This document shows, piece by piece, positions 1 to 8,221 of a stretch of 64,000 nt of DNA (the stretch's first letter is position 1; the number at the start of each line of letters is the position of its first letter). The stretch comes from JAEULH01 sp034382075 (GTDB lineage: Bacteria > Pseudomonadota > Alphaproteobacteria > Rhodospirillales > Defluviicoccaceae): assembly GCA_034382075.1 (NCBI GenBank), contig JAXMOZ010000006.1:1-64000 (forward strand), read 5' to 3'. Position numbers and translations under genes: made by a program. The notes under the pieces are model-generated. The model worked only from the letters and a program-made list of their open reading frames with translations, did no database searches and was not told where the DNA came from.

Positions 1-87
1 ATGCAGCGCCGCCGGATCGACCGCCTGCTGCAACCCGAACCACCGCCAACCCCCAACCCGAACCAACTGGCTCTCAAGTTGTCATGA
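1..87 (+). CDS. possible 3' end of a gene entering from the left edge
   Basis: The first frame is open from base 1 to a TGA at 85-87 and gives a basic, proline-rich tail of 28 residues ending NQLALKLS. It may be the C-terminus of a gene that starts outside the window, or a chance frame. No family is recognisable. The stretch 88-206 after it holds no gene, only one copy of a dispersed repeat at 108-137. Confidence 0.25.
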   Translation: MQRRRIDRLLQPEPPPTPNPNQLALKLS

Positions 88-107
88 AAACCAACCGGAC
101 AGTCGTG

Positions 108-137
108 TAACAAGTACGGCCATGACGTTGAGAAACC
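108..137. repeat. dispersed repeat, copy 1 (partial)
   Basis: TAACAAGTACGGCCATGACG followed by TTGAGAAACC, shared with 34855-34884 and, with changes, 6494-6519. Only the right end of the element is seen here. Confidence 0.6.
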
Positions 138-206
138 ATATGCCTTGATTCCACCTGATCTCGCCTCGCCCTGGACAAGCGCCCCAAGAACCGCGGGAAG
201 CGCCGG

Positions 207-1223
207 CTAGTCCCAGGCCTCGTCCGGCAGCACGCACGGAGCGCTCGGTCCGCGGTCGTCGCTCCAGTCGGAAGCGGCGCTCTCAGTCGCCGCCGCCCGG
301 CGCAGCCGGTCGTTGATGGCACGCCCAAGCCCGGTTTCGGGCACCGGCGCCACCGCAATCGCGGCAACGCCGGGTTGATCGAGGGCGCGGAGCATGGCGA
401 ACAGGTTGGCCGCGGCCTCGGCAAGGTCGCCCCGCGGGCTCAGGTTGAGGTCGGCGTCGACCACGTCCGGCCCAAACCCGAGCAGCGCCCAGCTCGGCAG
501 CTTCTCCCTCACCGCGAGCCGCACCGGCCGGTTGGGGGCGTAGTGCCGGCTGAGCATGCCGGGCGCCTGCACCGGCCCATCGCCGGGCGCGCCGAGCGGG
601 CCGACAAGCGCCTCGATGGCCTCGACCGGCACGCCTCCCGGGCGAAGCAGGATCGGTTCGGGTCCCAGCAGCGCGACGATGGTGGACTCCAGCCCGACGC
701 GGCAGGGCCCGCCGTCCAGGATCATGCTCACGCGCTCTCCCAGCGACGCCGCGACATGCTCGGCCGTGGTCGGGCTCAGCGCCCCGGAGCGGTTGGCGCT
801 GGGCGCAGCAATGGGAACGCCGGCCGCTTCGATCAGCGCCCGGGCAACCGGGTGATCGGGGGCGCGGATGGCGATGCTGTCGAGCCCGGCGGTCACGAGC
901 AGCGAGACGGTCGACGACGGCCGGCGCGCCACGACCAGGGTCAGCGGCCCCGGCCAGAACCTCTCCGCAAGCGCCCGGGCGCGCTCGTCGATCTCGGCCA
1001 AAGCTTCCGCCTGCGCCAGGCCCGTCACGTGGCAGATCAAGGGGTTGAACCGCGGCCGATCCTTGGCTGCGAAAATGGCGGCGACGGCGTTGCCGTTGGT
1101 CGCGTCGCAACCCAGGCCATACACGGTCTCGGTCGCAAACGCGACCAGGCCTCCCTCTCGGATCAGCCGCGCCGCCCTGGCGACGGCTTCTGGGGACGCC
1201 TCGACGATTGGGGCAGCGCTCAC
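207..1223 (-). CDS. sua5: L-threonylcarbamoyladenylate synthase (Sua5/YrdC type)
   Basis: It makes threonylcarbamoyl-AMP from threonine, bicarbonate and ATP in the cytoplasm, the first step of the t6A37 modification of ANN-decoding tRNAs. The product is 338 aa. The YrdC domain fills about residues 7-200, with TETVYGLG at 31-38, the KDR nucleotide-binding motif at 54-56 and PSANRSG at 141-147. A C-terminal Sua5 domain follows (about 220-330), so this is the long Sua5 form, not the short TsaC form. The start chosen is GTG at 1223, which overlaps the cysQ stop in a GTGA junction, so the two genes are probably translationally coupled. A longer frame exists upstream but runs inside cysQ. Confidence 0.93.
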   Translation of the reverse strand: MSAAPIVEASPEAVARAARLIREGGLVAFATETVYGLGCDATNGNAVAAIFAAKDRPRFNPLICHVTGLAQAEALAEIDERARALAERFWPGPLTLVVARRPSSTVSLLVTAGLDSIAIRAPDHPVARALIEAAGVPIAAPSANRSGALSPTTAEHVAASLGERVSMILDGGPCRVGLESTIVALLGPEPILLRPGGVPVEAIEALVGPLGAPGDGPVQAPGMLSRHYAPNRPVRLAVREKLPSWALLGFGPDVVDADLNLSPRGDLAEAAANLFAMLRALDQPGVAAIAVAPVPETGLGRAINDRLRRAAATESAASDWSDDRGPSAPCVLPDEAWD

Positions 1224-2002
1224 GTCTTTGCCGGCGGCCCGCTCGCCACGAAGTGCGGGTTTTCGAAGCCGGGCTTGGCATACAACAGCTCGCGGCCGGC
1301 CATGTCGGTCACCGAGCCCCCGGCGAAGCGGACGACGGCGTGGCCGGCGGCGGTATCCCACTCCATGGTTCGGCCGGTTCGGGGGTAGACGTCGGCCTTG
1401 CCGGCGGCGACCAGGCAGAACTTGATGGAGCTGCCGGCGGAAATCGACTCCGCCAGGTCGTAGCGGGCGAGGAAGGCGTCGGTCTCGGGGTTGCGATGGG
1501 ATCGGCTGGCGACGGCGATCACCCCCGCCGCCGGCATCGGCCGGCAGGCGATGGGCCTGACGCCTTCGCCGTCGGCGATCGCGAAGGCCCCGAGCGGGCT
1601 GCCCCAGTAGGTGGACTTCAGCGCCGGAGCATGGACGACGCCCAGCAGCGGCCGGCGGTCCTCGATCAGGGCGATGTTGACGGTGAACTCGCCCTGGCGC
1701 TTGACGAACTGCTTGGTGCCGTCGAGGGGGTCGACCAGCCAGAACGGCCGGTCGGCGACCTCGGGAATGTCGCCGGCATCGACCGCCTCCTCGGCGACGA
1801 TGGGGTACTCATCGCCGATCTCCCGGCGTATCGCCTCCAGGATCAGCCGTTCGGCGCGCTGGTCGGCCTCGGTCACCGGCGAGGCGTCGCCCTTGCGGGC
1901 CACGTCGAAATCCGTGGCGTAGACCTCGAGGATGGCCCGGCCGGCCCGTTCGGCGATGACGCGGACGGTATCGACCAGCGCCTGTTCGACCTTGATGCTC
2001 AC
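1220..2002 (-). CDS. cysQ: 3'(2'),5'-bisphosphate nucleotidase CysQ
   Basis: A 260-aa member of the inositol monophosphatase superfamily that removes the 3' phosphate of PAP(S), relieving sulfate assimilation and RNA-degradation enzymes of product inhibition. The metal site is intact: EE at 71-72, DPLDGT at 91-96 and WDTAAG at 215-220, giving the family pattern E, DPxDGT, WDxAA. Length is normal for CysQ. It is the first gene of a two-gene unit with sua5, and follows the terminator of the aminopeptidase gene. An inositol monophosphatase role cannot be excluded from sequence alone, but the closest family pattern is CysQ. Confidence 0.9.
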   Translation of the reverse strand: MSIKVEQALVDTVRVIAERAGRAILEVYATDFDVARKGDASPVTEADQRAERLILEAIRREIGDEYPIVAEEAVDAGDIPEVADRPFWLVDPLDGTKQFVKRQGEFTVNIALIEDRRPLLGVVHAPALKSTYWGSPLGAFAIADGEGVRPIACRPMPAAGVIAVASRSHRNPETDAFLARYDLAESISAGSSIKFCLVAAGKADVYPRTGRTMEWDTAAGHAVVRFAGGSVTDMAGRELLYAKPGFENPHFVASGPPAKT

Positions 2003-2070
2003 CTGTCGTTCTCCTCGGGCTGACGGCTTCGGGCGGGCGCAGGTGTACCCCCGGGGCCGACCGCGAGACG

Positions 2071-2104
2071 AGAAAAAAGAAGGCCGGGCGCTTGCCCGGC
2101 CTGA
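2071..2104 (-). terminator. Rho-independent terminator after the aminopeptidase gene
   Basis: Perfect 8-bp stem GGCCGGGC / GCCCGGCC (2082-2089 and 2094-2101) with a 4-base loop. Read on the minus strand it is followed by the T-rich run TTCTTTTTTC. It lies between the M17 peptidase stop and the cysQ start, so it ends the taxi-pepA transcript. Confidence 0.85.
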
Positions 2105-2237
2105 GGTTTGGGGGAGGGATAAACAGCGAGTGGTCAGCGCGCGGCTATGCGCAATGACAACACGTTCGGCATTACGCGGCCCCAGCGGCGGCGGATCAGC
2201 TTCCGCGCTCGCAGCGCAACAAATGACAGAAGCGTGG

Positions 2238-3641
2238 CTATCGTGCCGGGAAGCGCTCGGCGATCAGGGCGTAGAGCGCGCGAAGCCCGGAGGCCTCGCC
2301 GCCCTCGGGCCGGCCGGGCCGCGCGGTCACGTTCCAGGCCATCGCGTCGATGTGGATCCAGGAGGCGACGGGGCTTGCGAATTCGCCCATGAACAGCGCC
2401 GCCAGGATGGCGCCGGCAAAGGGGCTGTCCGGGGCGTTGGTCAGGTCGGCGGTCTTGCCGTCCAGCAGCCGGCGGTAGCCGGCCCAAAGCGGCAGCCGCC
2501 ACAGCGGGTCGTCGACGGCCAGGCCGTGGGCGAGCAGGCTCTCCGCCAATTCGTCGTCGTTGCAGAAGAGCGCCGGCAACTCCGGCCCCAGCGCCACCCG
2601 CGCCGCGCCGGTCAGCGTCGCGCAGTCGATGAGGAGCTCGGGCGCCTCCGTCGCCGCCTCGTGCAGGGCATCGGCGAGGATCACCCGGCCTTCCGCGTCG
2701 GTGTTGCCGATCTCGACGCTGATGCCCTTGCGGGTGGAGACGACGTCGAGCGGGCGCATGGCGTTGCCGGAGATGCTGTTCTCGACCGCAGGCACGAGCA
2801 CCCGCAGCCGGACCGGCAGGTCCGCGTCCATGATCATCCGCGCCAGGCCGAGCACGATCGCCGCCCCGCCCATGTCCTTTTTCATCAGCTTCATGCCGGC
2901 GGAGGTCTTGATGTCGAGGCCGCCGGTGTCGAAGCACACGCCCTTGCCCACCAGCGTGAGCTTCGGCCGCGACGTCTCGCCCCAGCGGAGGTCGATCAGC
3001 CTCGGCTCCCGGGCGCTGGCCCGTCCGACAGCGTGGATCGCCGGATATCCCTGCGCCAGCAAATCGTCGCCGACGATCGTGGTCAGCGTCGCGCCGTAGC
3101 GCTCGGCCAGCGCTGCGGCCGCGGCGGCAAGGTCCTCCGGGCCCATGTCGTTGGCCGGCGTGTTGATCAGGTCGCGCACCATGGCGACGGCGTCCGCGGT
3201 CCGCAGCACCTCGGCACGGTCGCAAGCCTCCGGCCACACCAGCCGGGCCGGCTCGCGCTGCGGCTTGCGGTAGCGGTCGAAGCGGTAGCAGGCCAAGGCC
3301 CAGCCGGTTGCGGCGGCGAGGGCGCGTGCCGGCGACACCGGCGGCGCGATGCAATAGGCGCCGGGCGGCAGCGCCAGCGGCAGGCCGGCCCAGTCCCACA
3401 TCTCCGGGCCAAGCCGGTCGTCGCCGCCGACGACGAGAGTCACGCCTTGGGCGGCGCCGTCCTCGCCCGGCAGCAGGCAGAAGCTGCCGCGCTCGCCGCG
3501 AAAGCCGCTGGCGTCGAGCCAGCGGCGTCGCCTTTCGCCCTGACGCTCCAGCCATGCGGGAAACGCCAGTGCCTCGACCGCCTCGATGGCGACCGCCGCC
3601 TCCCCCGGCGCCGCCTCGACGAGGCCGTGGCGCTCGCTCAT
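2238..3641 (-). CDS. leucyl aminopeptidase family (M17) protein
   Basis: Cytoplasmic two-metal aminopeptidase of 467 aa that removes N-terminal residues from peptides. The M17 signature NTDAEGRV sits at 313-320, and the metal-site segment GKGVCFDTGG at about 232-241 is followed by the conserved K245. It is at the short end of the PepA range, with a compact N-terminal domain, like the second M17 paralogue found in many alphaproteobacteria, so the symbol pepA is withheld. ATG at 3641 overlaps the stop of the TAXI gene (ATGA), indicating coupling. The open frame continues upstream to 3800, but that part lies inside the TAXI gene. Confidence 0.9.
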   Translation of the reverse strand: MSERHGLVEAAPGEAAVAIEAVEALAFPAWLERQGERRRRWLDASGFRGERGSFCLLPGEDGAAQGVTLVVGGDDRLGPEMWDWAGLPLALPPGAYCIAPPVSPARALAAATGWALACYRFDRYRKPQREPARLVWPEACDRAEVLRTADAVAMVRDLINTPANDMGPEDLAAAAAALAERYGATLTTIVGDDLLAQGYPAIHAVGRASAREPRLIDLRWGETSRPKLTLVGKGVCFDTGGLDIKTSAGMKLMKKDMGGAAIVLGLARMIMDADLPVRLRVLVPAVENSISGNAMRPLDVVSTRKGISVEIGNTDAEGRVILADALHEAATEAPELLIDCATLTGAARVALGPELPALFCNDDELAESLLAHGLAVDDPLWRLPLWAGYRRLLDGKTADLTNAPDSPFAGAILAALFMGEFASPVASWIHIDAMAWNVTARPGRPEGGEASGLRALYALIAERFPAR

Positions 3642-4681
3642 GGCCGCGGCCCCACCCGCGCCAGGAGGCCGGCCTCGCGGTAGTAGCGCTCGGCGCCCGG
3701 ATGCAGCGGGATGGCGAGCCCGGTGAGCGCGTCCTCGGCGCGGATGTGGAGCGTGTCGGGCAGGTCGCGGCTCATCGCCTCCGCCGTCTCCGGCAGCCAC
3801 AGCGCCCGGGTGATGGCGTAGACCAAGTCATCGGGCATGGAGGCATCCACCACCAGATGGGCGCGGACGCTGAGCGTCGTCGTCTCCGGAACGTTTCGGT
3901 AGGTCTCGGCGGGGATGGCGGAGACGGTGAAGAACGGAAACTCCTTGCGCAGCGCCGCCGACGCCTGTCCGTCGATCGGCAAAAGCCGGATGGCGGTGAC
4001 CTCGGCGGCGTGCTGGACGCTGCTCATGGGATAGCCGCCGACCATGAAGAACGCGTCCAGGCTGCCCTCCGCCAGCATGTCGCTCGACCGGTCGAGCCCG
4101 GCGTAGACCGGCTTGATGTCCTGCGGCCCGATCCCGTAGCCCACCTGGAGGATCCGCTCGGCGGTGAAGCGGGTCCCCGACCGCTCGGCGCCGAGCGAGA
4201 CGCGCTTGTTGCGGAGGTTGCCGACAGCGGACGGCGGCGCCGTGGCGGCGGTGACCACATGGACCGACTCCGGATAGAGGCTGGCGATGGCGCGAAGGTC
4301 GGAATGCGCCGGCTCCCTCGCGAACGGGCCCTTGCCGAGATAGGCGAAGTTGGCGACGTCGGCCTGCACCAGCGCCATGTCGAGGTTGCCGTCGGTCAGC
4401 CCGGCGATGTTGTCGACGGAGCCCTGGGTCGTGATCGCCGAGGCGATCAACCCAGGAACGCCGCAACTGCCGCCGGCGGCGCAACTGAGCGCGCCGGGCG
4501 GGCTGCTGATCAGGTTGGCGAGGACCCCGCCGATCGGGAAATAAGCGCCGCCGGTGGGCCCGGTGCCGATGCGCATGATGCGGACCTCGGGCTCCTCGGC
4601 GGCGGGCGGTCCGCCCGCCGGCATCGCCGCGGCCGCGACGAGCAGCGGCAGCAACAGCAGCAGCTTCAGGCGCCTCCCCAT
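3638..4681 (-). CDS. TAXI-family TRAP transporter solute-binding protein
   Basis: A 347-aa exported protein of the TRAP-associated extracytoplasmic (TAXI) family, which binds a small carboxylate-type solute in the periplasm for a fused TRAP permease. It has a signal peptide (MGRRLK followed by a Leu/Ala core, cleavage near residue 25), then the family opening RIGTGPTGGAYFPIGG and the inner motif GSVDNIAGL. ATG at 4681 is preceded by GGGAGG at good spacing; an in-frame ATG at 4723 would add 14 residues. No TRAP permease gene is present in the window, so the partner lies elsewhere or the protein acts alone. Confidence 0.88.
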   Translation of the reverse strand: MGRRLKLLLLLPLLVAAAAMPAGGPPAAEEPEVRIMRIGTGPTGGAYFPIGGVLANLISSPPGALSCAAGGSCGVPGLIASAITTQGSVDNIAGLTDGNLDMALVQADVANFAYLGKGPFAREPAHSDLRAIASLYPESVHVVTAATAPPSAVGNLRNKRVSLGAERSGTRFTAERILQVGYGIGPQDIKPVYAGLDRSSDMLAEGSLDAFFMVGGYPMSSVQHAAEVTAIRLLPIDGQASAALRKEFPFFTVSAIPAETYRNVPETTTLSVRAHLVVDASMPDDLVYAITRALWLPETAEAMSRDLPDTLHIRAEDALTGLAIPLHPGAERYYREAGLLARVGPRP

Positions 4682-4858
4682 CCCGAGCCTCCCGTTCGCG
4701 TGTCGATTGCGACTAAAGAGCATATGGCAGCGGGGCACATGCGCCAAGGGTAGAACAAGCCGCCTTCGGCAAAGCCTGCGCGCGCAAATCCTCCCCCCAC
4801 CATCCCCCCACCGAGCTGCATTGTCGCACGCCCGGTAAGCGCTTACGTCTCGGGAGAC

Positions 4859-6301
4859 ATGAGCATCCTCCAGGCATGGCCGGCAGCCCCCGCATCCCCG
4901 TCCGTCCTCTTGGCGCTGCGCGAAGCGGTGGGCGCGCGCGGCTGGGTAGACGACCCCGGCGCCCTCGCCGCCCACCTGGCCGAGGAGCGCGGCCGCTACC
5001 AGGGCGCCTGCGCCGCCGTCGTCCGCCCCGGCTCGACCGAGGAGGTGGCGGCGGTGGTTCGCATCTGTGCGGAGGCCGGGCTGCCGGTGGTCCCCCAGGG
5101 CGGCAACACCGGGCTCGTCGGCGGCGGCGTTCCCGACGGCGGCGTCGTCGTGTCGCTGGCGCGAATGAACAAGATCCGCGCCATCGACCCGCTCAACCGC
5201 ACCGTCACCGCCGAAGCCGGGGTGATCCTGAGCGAGTTGCAGGACGCCGCCAGCGCGGCCGGGGCGCTGTTCCCCTTGAGCCTCGGCGCCGAGGGCAGCT
5301 GCCGCATCGGCGGCAACCTCGCCACCAACGCCGGCGGCATCACCGTGGTGCGCTACGGCAATGCCCGTGACATGGTGTTGGGGCTGGAGGTGGTGCTGCC
5401 CGACGGGCGGATCTGGGACGGGCTCAGGGGCCTGCGCAAGAACAACACCGGCTATGATTTGAAGCAGCTGTTCGTCGGCAGTGAGGGCACGCTCGGCATC
5501 ATCACCGCCGCCGTGCTGAAGCTGTTCCCCAAGCCGCAGGCCGAGGAGACGGCGCTGGCGGCGCTGCCCTCGGTCGAGGCGGCGCTCGCGCTGTTTCAGC
5601 GCTGCAACGCCGCCACCGGCGACGCGCTCACCGCCTTCGAGTTCTTCTCCCGCCGCTGCCTCGACTTCTGCCTGGCCCACGTCGCCGGCACCGCCGACCC
5701 GTTTGCGGGCGCGCATCCGGCCTACGCCCTGATCAAGCTGTCCAGCCCGCAGAAAAGCGAGGCGCTGCGCGAGGCGCTGGAGGAGGTCTTGGCCGACGCC
5801 ATCGAGGCGGAGGTGGTCAGCGACGCGGTGCTGGCGCTGAGCGAGGCGCAGGCGGGTCAGCTGTGGCGGATCCGCGAGAGCATCCCAGAGGCGCAGAAGG
5901 GCGAGGGCGGCAGCATCAAGAACGACGTCTCGGTGCCGCTGTCGCAGGTGCCGGCCTTCATCGCCCGCGCGAGCGCCGCGGTCGAAGCGGCAATGCCCGG
6001 CATCCGCCCGGTCGCCTTCGGCCACTTCGGCGACGGCAACATCCACTTCAACCTGTCGCAGCCGGTCGGCGCCGACCGGGCCGCCTTCCTTGCCGAATGG
6101 GACCGGTTCGACCGGATGGTCGCCGACGTCGCCGCCGAGCTCGGCGGCAGCTTCAGCGCCGAGCACGGCATCGGCCAGCTCAAGCGCGCCGACATGCTTC
6201 GCTACAAGTCCGGCGTCGAGCTCGACCTGATGCGGCGGATCAAGCGGGCACTCGACCCCGGCGACATCATGAACCCGGGCAAGGTGGTGCCGTTCGAGTG
6301 A
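4859..6301 (+). CDS. FAD-linked D-2-hydroxyacid dehydrogenase (GlcD/D2HGDH-like)
   Basis: A 480-aa flavoprotein of the FAD_binding_4 / FAD-oxidase_C family that oxidises a D-2-hydroxy acid such as D-2-hydroxyglutarate or D-lactate. The FAD-binding PP-loop reads QGGNTGLVGGG at 80-90, followed by GGNLATNAGG and VGSEGTLGIIT. The C-terminal half has the metal and substrate residues in FGHFGDGNIHFN (near 385) and SAEHGIG (near 434). ATG at 4859 follows GGAGA. The gene is divergent from the TAXI gene and stands alone. Substrate is not resolved by sequence. Confidence 0.88.
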   Translation: MSILQAWPAAPASPSVLLALREAVGARGWVDDPGALAAHLAEERGRYQGACAAVVRPGSTEEVAAVVRICAEAGLPVVPQGGNTGLVGGGVPDGGVVVSLARMNKIRAIDPLNRTVTAEAGVILSELQDAASAAGALFPLSLGAEGSCRIGGNLATNAGGITVVRYGNARDMVLGLEVVLPDGRIWDGLRGLRKNNTGYDLKQLFVGSEGTLGIITAAVLKLFPKPQAEETALAALPSVEAALALFQRCNAATGDALTAFEFFSRRCLDFCLAHVAGTADPFAGAHPAYALIKLSSPQKSEALREALEEVLADAIEAEVVSDAVLALSEAQAGQLWRIRESIPEAQKGEGGSIKNDVSVPLSQVPAFIARASAAVEAAMPGIRPVAFGHFGDGNIHFNLSQPVGADRAAFLAEWDRFDRMVADVAAELGGSFSAEHGIGQLKRADMLRYKSGVELDLMRRIKRALDPGDIMNPGKVVPFE

Positions 6302-6447
6302 AGGGCGTCGAGGGGGCGGCAGCAGCTCCGCGCTGACTTGGCCGGGCTGCTCCCCCGTAGCTTCAAACGGATCAGCGGCCGATTCCGCGTCTATTGGCAG
6401 CAGACCCAGCATGTAGCGTGCAAGTCTCTTAGCCCATCATATTCTCC

Positions 6448-6524
6448 GTCACCCTTGACTTGTTCCGGGAGTCCATTGAAACGTGGATGGCCGCAACAAG
6501 TGCGGCCATGACGTCAAGAAAGAT
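6448..6524. repeat. dispersed repeat, copy 2 (degenerate)
   Basis: Carries a decayed form of the hairpin TCACCC...CCGGGAGTCC, then GGCCGCAACAAGTGCGGCC (itself an inverted repeat) and ATGACGTCAAGAAAGATAC. The same order occurs at 34801-34891, and the last part also at 108-137. It sits in the 266-bp gap between the dehydrogenase and the first VPLPA-CTERM gene, which otherwise shows nothing. Confidence 0.7.
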
Positions 6525-6567
6525 ACTGGTAGCGAGCCCTGCGGGTTCTAAACAGCGGCACTCGCTC

Positions 6568-7140
6568 TCAAGCCTGGCGTGGGGTCCGCTTCCTCTTTCT
6601 CTTCGCGCCGGCGAAGGCCAAGGCGCCGATGGCCGAGGCCATCAGCGGCAGCGCTGCCGGCACGGGGACGACGGCAAGAGAGGTGAGCGTGCCGCTTATG
6701 CGGCCGAGGTCAGACGATGCGGCAATGAAACGGCGCTCGGTGGCGGCAGGAAAGTTGGGAAGGGCGGTGATCAGTCGCGACGGCATAAGGTCGTTGCCGC
6801 CTCCGACGATCACATTGAAGGAACTGTTGGCGCCGCCCAAGGCAGTGGCGGAGCAAAAAGACAGGGTGTCGCCGATCTTTATGTAGCTGCCACCGCTGCT
6901 CGCCTCGTAAGCGCTATCGCCAAGCCTGAAGCGCTTGATCGCGTCGTTATAGGCGCCGCTGCTTTCCCGGGTCTCGCTGTCGTAGGTGTAAGAGCCCGAA
7001 ATCGTCGAGCCCACTGGGATCCCACTGTTGAACGCTTCTTCAACGACGCCGGAGAACGTGACGGTGATCAGCGCCGCGTCCGCGGCGGGTGCGGTGGCGA
7101 TCAGGCAGGCGGTGAGAATGCAGCCCGTGCGCGATAGCAT
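6568..7140 (-). CDS. VPLPA-CTERM sorting-domain secreted protein
   Basis: A 190-aa exported protein with a Sec signal peptide (MLSRTGCILTACLIATAPAADA) and a C-terminal sorting signal: VPVPAALPLM, a hydrophobic segment, then a KRKRKR tail. That tripartite end is the VPLPA-CTERM form of PEP-CTERM, processed by an exosortase (XrtD class in known genomes). The middle region resembles the small PEP-CTERM beta proteins with GSTISGSYTYDS. Likely displayed on or released from the cell surface, often in exopolysaccharide-making strains. No exosortase gene is in the window. Function unknown. Confidence 0.8.
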   Translation of the reverse strand: MLSRTGCILTACLIATAPAADAALITVTFSGVVEEAFNSGIPVGSTISGSYTYDSETRESSGAYNDAIKRFRLGDSAYEASSGGSYIKIGDTLSFCSATALGGANSSFNVIVGGGNDLMPSRLITALPNFPAATERRFIAASSDLGRISGTLTSLAVVPVPAALPLMASAIGALAFAGAKRKRKRTPRQA

Positions 7141-7383
7141 CGTATCATCCCCCTCCCCTTGGCCGCGTCGTCGCAGCTCTCCATCCGCAAATAATCGTCA
7201 ACCCAGCCGGGTGACCCCGTCAAGCGGATAGTGCTGAGAATCCTTTGCAGGTGCCGGCGGTGGGCAAGGGTTCGTGCGCGTGCTGGGGCGTGGAGGTCTT
7301 AAGAGAATTCCGCTTGGCTTCTATCGTCGGGGTGCTGCGGGCTCACGTTCCAGCCGCGCCGCTTCGCCGCCGGCCTGACGGCG

Positions 7384-7983
7384 TCAGGCCTGCCGGCGGC
7401 GGGCGATGAAGCCGAGGCCCAGGAGCGCGACCGCCATCAGCGGCAGCGCGGCGGGGATGGGGACCGGGGTGAGCTGGGCGTGGACGGCGCGGACGGTGCT
7501 CGCGCCGCCGCCGTTGTCGTAGGGGAGCCCCTCCCAGTTCAGGGTGATCTGGCTCGAGCTGAGCCCCGCGCGGGAACTGCCGAACCCAGGCATGGCCGCC
7601 TGCGGGGTCGCCGAGATCCCGGTGAAGTCGATGACGTCGCCGCCCAGGATGTTGAATATGAGCCCGGAGAAGGGGTTCGGGCTCCAGCCGTTGTTCGTGT
7701 ACTCGCCGATCTTGCTGTAGAAGACGTCGATGGTGCTGGCGCCCATGTCGACGTCGATGCGCAAGAGGCCCTCGACGTTGAAGGAGGCCTCGGTACCCGC
7801 CCCCACCGTGGCCGTGACCGGGTTGGGGCTCACAGCGCCGTACAGGGTTCCCGTGTCCGGCAGGTAGTAGCCGATGGAGAACTGCTTCCCCAGCAGCGTC
7901 GCCGCCGACGCCGGCGCCGGGGCGAGGCCGAGGGCCGTGAGCGCCGAGATCACAAGCCGAAGCCACCGCAAGCCGAAAGGCAT
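7384..7983 (-). CDS. VPLPA-CTERM sorting-domain secreted protein
   Basis: A 199-aa exported protein with a signal peptide ending PAPASA (about residue 28) and a C-terminal VPIPAALPLM, hydrophobic stretch and RRR tail, the same sorting signal as the product of 6568-7140. The mature part is rich in Gly, Ser and Asn and has no catalytic motif that I recognise. An inverted repeat GGCCTGAC / GTCAGGCC (7372-7390) covers the stop codon but has no T run. The gene follows its neighbour by 243 bp in the same direction and probably has its own promoter. Confidence 0.8.
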   Translation of the reverse strand: MPFGLRWLRLVISALTALGLAPAPASAATLLGKQFSIGYYLPDTGTLYGAVSPNPVTATVGAGTEASFNVEGLLRIDVDMGASTIDVFYSKIGEYTNNGWSPNPFSGLIFNILGGDVIDFTGISATPQAAMPGFGSSRAGLSSSQITLNWEGLPYDNGGGASTVRAVHAQLTPVPIPAALPLMAVALLGLGFIARRRQA

Positions 7984-8159
7984 CGTCGTCCCCGCTCGCC
8001 TTCAGGACGCCTCCGTTCGCGTCCTGTTTGTAGGCGAGCGTCCATCTACACCCGCTCGACGTCAAGGAGATTCTGCTGCCGGTCGGCTGCCGGCACATTC
8101 GCATCATCCTCGGCTGGGCCAAGACTGGCAGCAGTCTGAAGCGAAACGGGCGAGTGCTC

Positions 8160-8195
8160 AAAGAAGATGCGCCGGGCCAAGCCCGGCGCATCCTC
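8160..8195 (-). terminator. Rho-independent terminator after the exported protein gene
   Basis: Perfect 12-bp stem GATGCGCCGGGC / GCCCGGCGCATC (8166-8177, 8181-8192) with a CAA loop, followed on the minus strand by TTCTTTG. It lies 30 bp after the stop of the gene at 8222-9073. Confidence 0.85.
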
Positions 8196-8221
8196 AAGTT
8201 CCGGCGAACCGGATTATGGCG

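Noticed and set aside
4682..6412. Minus-strand extension of the TAXI gene to more than 900 codons
   Set aside because: The extension lies antisense to the FAD-linked dehydrogenase and precedes a clear signal peptide with its own ribosome site.
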